Shown here in pieces: positions 5,457-5,464 of a DNA stretch of 5,464 nt (positions within the stretch are counted from its first letter, which is position 1; each line of letters opens with the position of its first letter). The DNA is from Pirellulaceae bacterium (lineage in GTDB: Bacteria; Planctomycetota; Planctomycetia; Pirellulales; Pirellulaceae). The stretch covers positions 1-5,464 of the forward strand of contig JADLDX010000316.1 in assembly GCA_020846515.1 (NCBI GenBank). Direction: 5' to 3'. The position numbers and the translations under genes are program-made. Under the pieces are notes generated by a model. That model had not been told where the DNA came from, ran no database searches, and saw nothing but the letters and a program-made list of their open reading frames with translations.

Positions 5457-5464
5457 ATGAAGGG
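5457..5464 (+). CDS. Probable start of the next gene (partial)
   Basis: ATGAAGGG at the window edge would encode Met-Lys-Gly. An SD-like AAAGGGTG at 5441-5448 lies 8 bases before it, similar to the HU gene's site. An earlier ATG at 5437 hits a stop after seven codons. The product cannot be identified from this fragment. Confidence 0.4.

Overview
The window looks like chromosomal DNA of a planctomycete, probably of the Pirellulales (Rhodopirellula/Blastopirellula type). This is inferred from protein style: an ABC-2 ATPase with a GYMPD-type Q-loop, a double-length ABC-2 permease, a secreted HEAT-repeat protein, and a lysine-rich HU variant whose C-terminus resembles planctomycete HU proteins. 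Moderate GC content and several starts with weak or no Shine-Dalgarno (SD) sequence also fit. No search could be run, so the taxonomic call is an inference.

Layout, all genes on the + strand: (1) bases 1-30 may be the last codons of an upstream gene; (2) 170-1135, ATP-binding subunit of an ABC-2 type exporter; (3) 1136-1275, a gap with a 14-bp perfect palindrome at the stop codon, a short direct repeat and a 15-bp tandem array running into the next start codon; (4) 1276-2928, a 550-residue permease made of two homologous halves, about 12 membrane segments; (5) 2929-3025, a gap with a second, different 15-bp tandem array; (6) 3026-4765, a 579-residue protein with a signal peptide and HEAT-like helical repeats; (7) 4766-5049, a gap with a cluster of mutually exclusive hairpins, AT-rich tracts, a good sigma-70-type promoter and a leader hairpin; (8) 5050-5379, an HU-family nucleoid protein; (9) 5380-5464, a stem-loop and the probable start of another gene at 5457.

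The ATPase and permease very likely form one ABC-2 exporter of unknown substrate: two copies of the ATPase would energise one fused two-half permease. The HEAT-repeat protein lies 97 bp downstream on the same strand and may be co-transcribed. It should act outside the cytoplasmic membrane, so it could be an accessory or an unrelated neighbour. The HU gene appears to be a separate, strongly expressed unit with its own promoter and a leader of about 65 nt.

No CRISPR array, insertion sequence, tRNA or rRNA was seen. Most of the content is ordinary core-genome material. The parts most worth a second look are the intergenic repeats and the hairpin cluster upstream of the HU gene.
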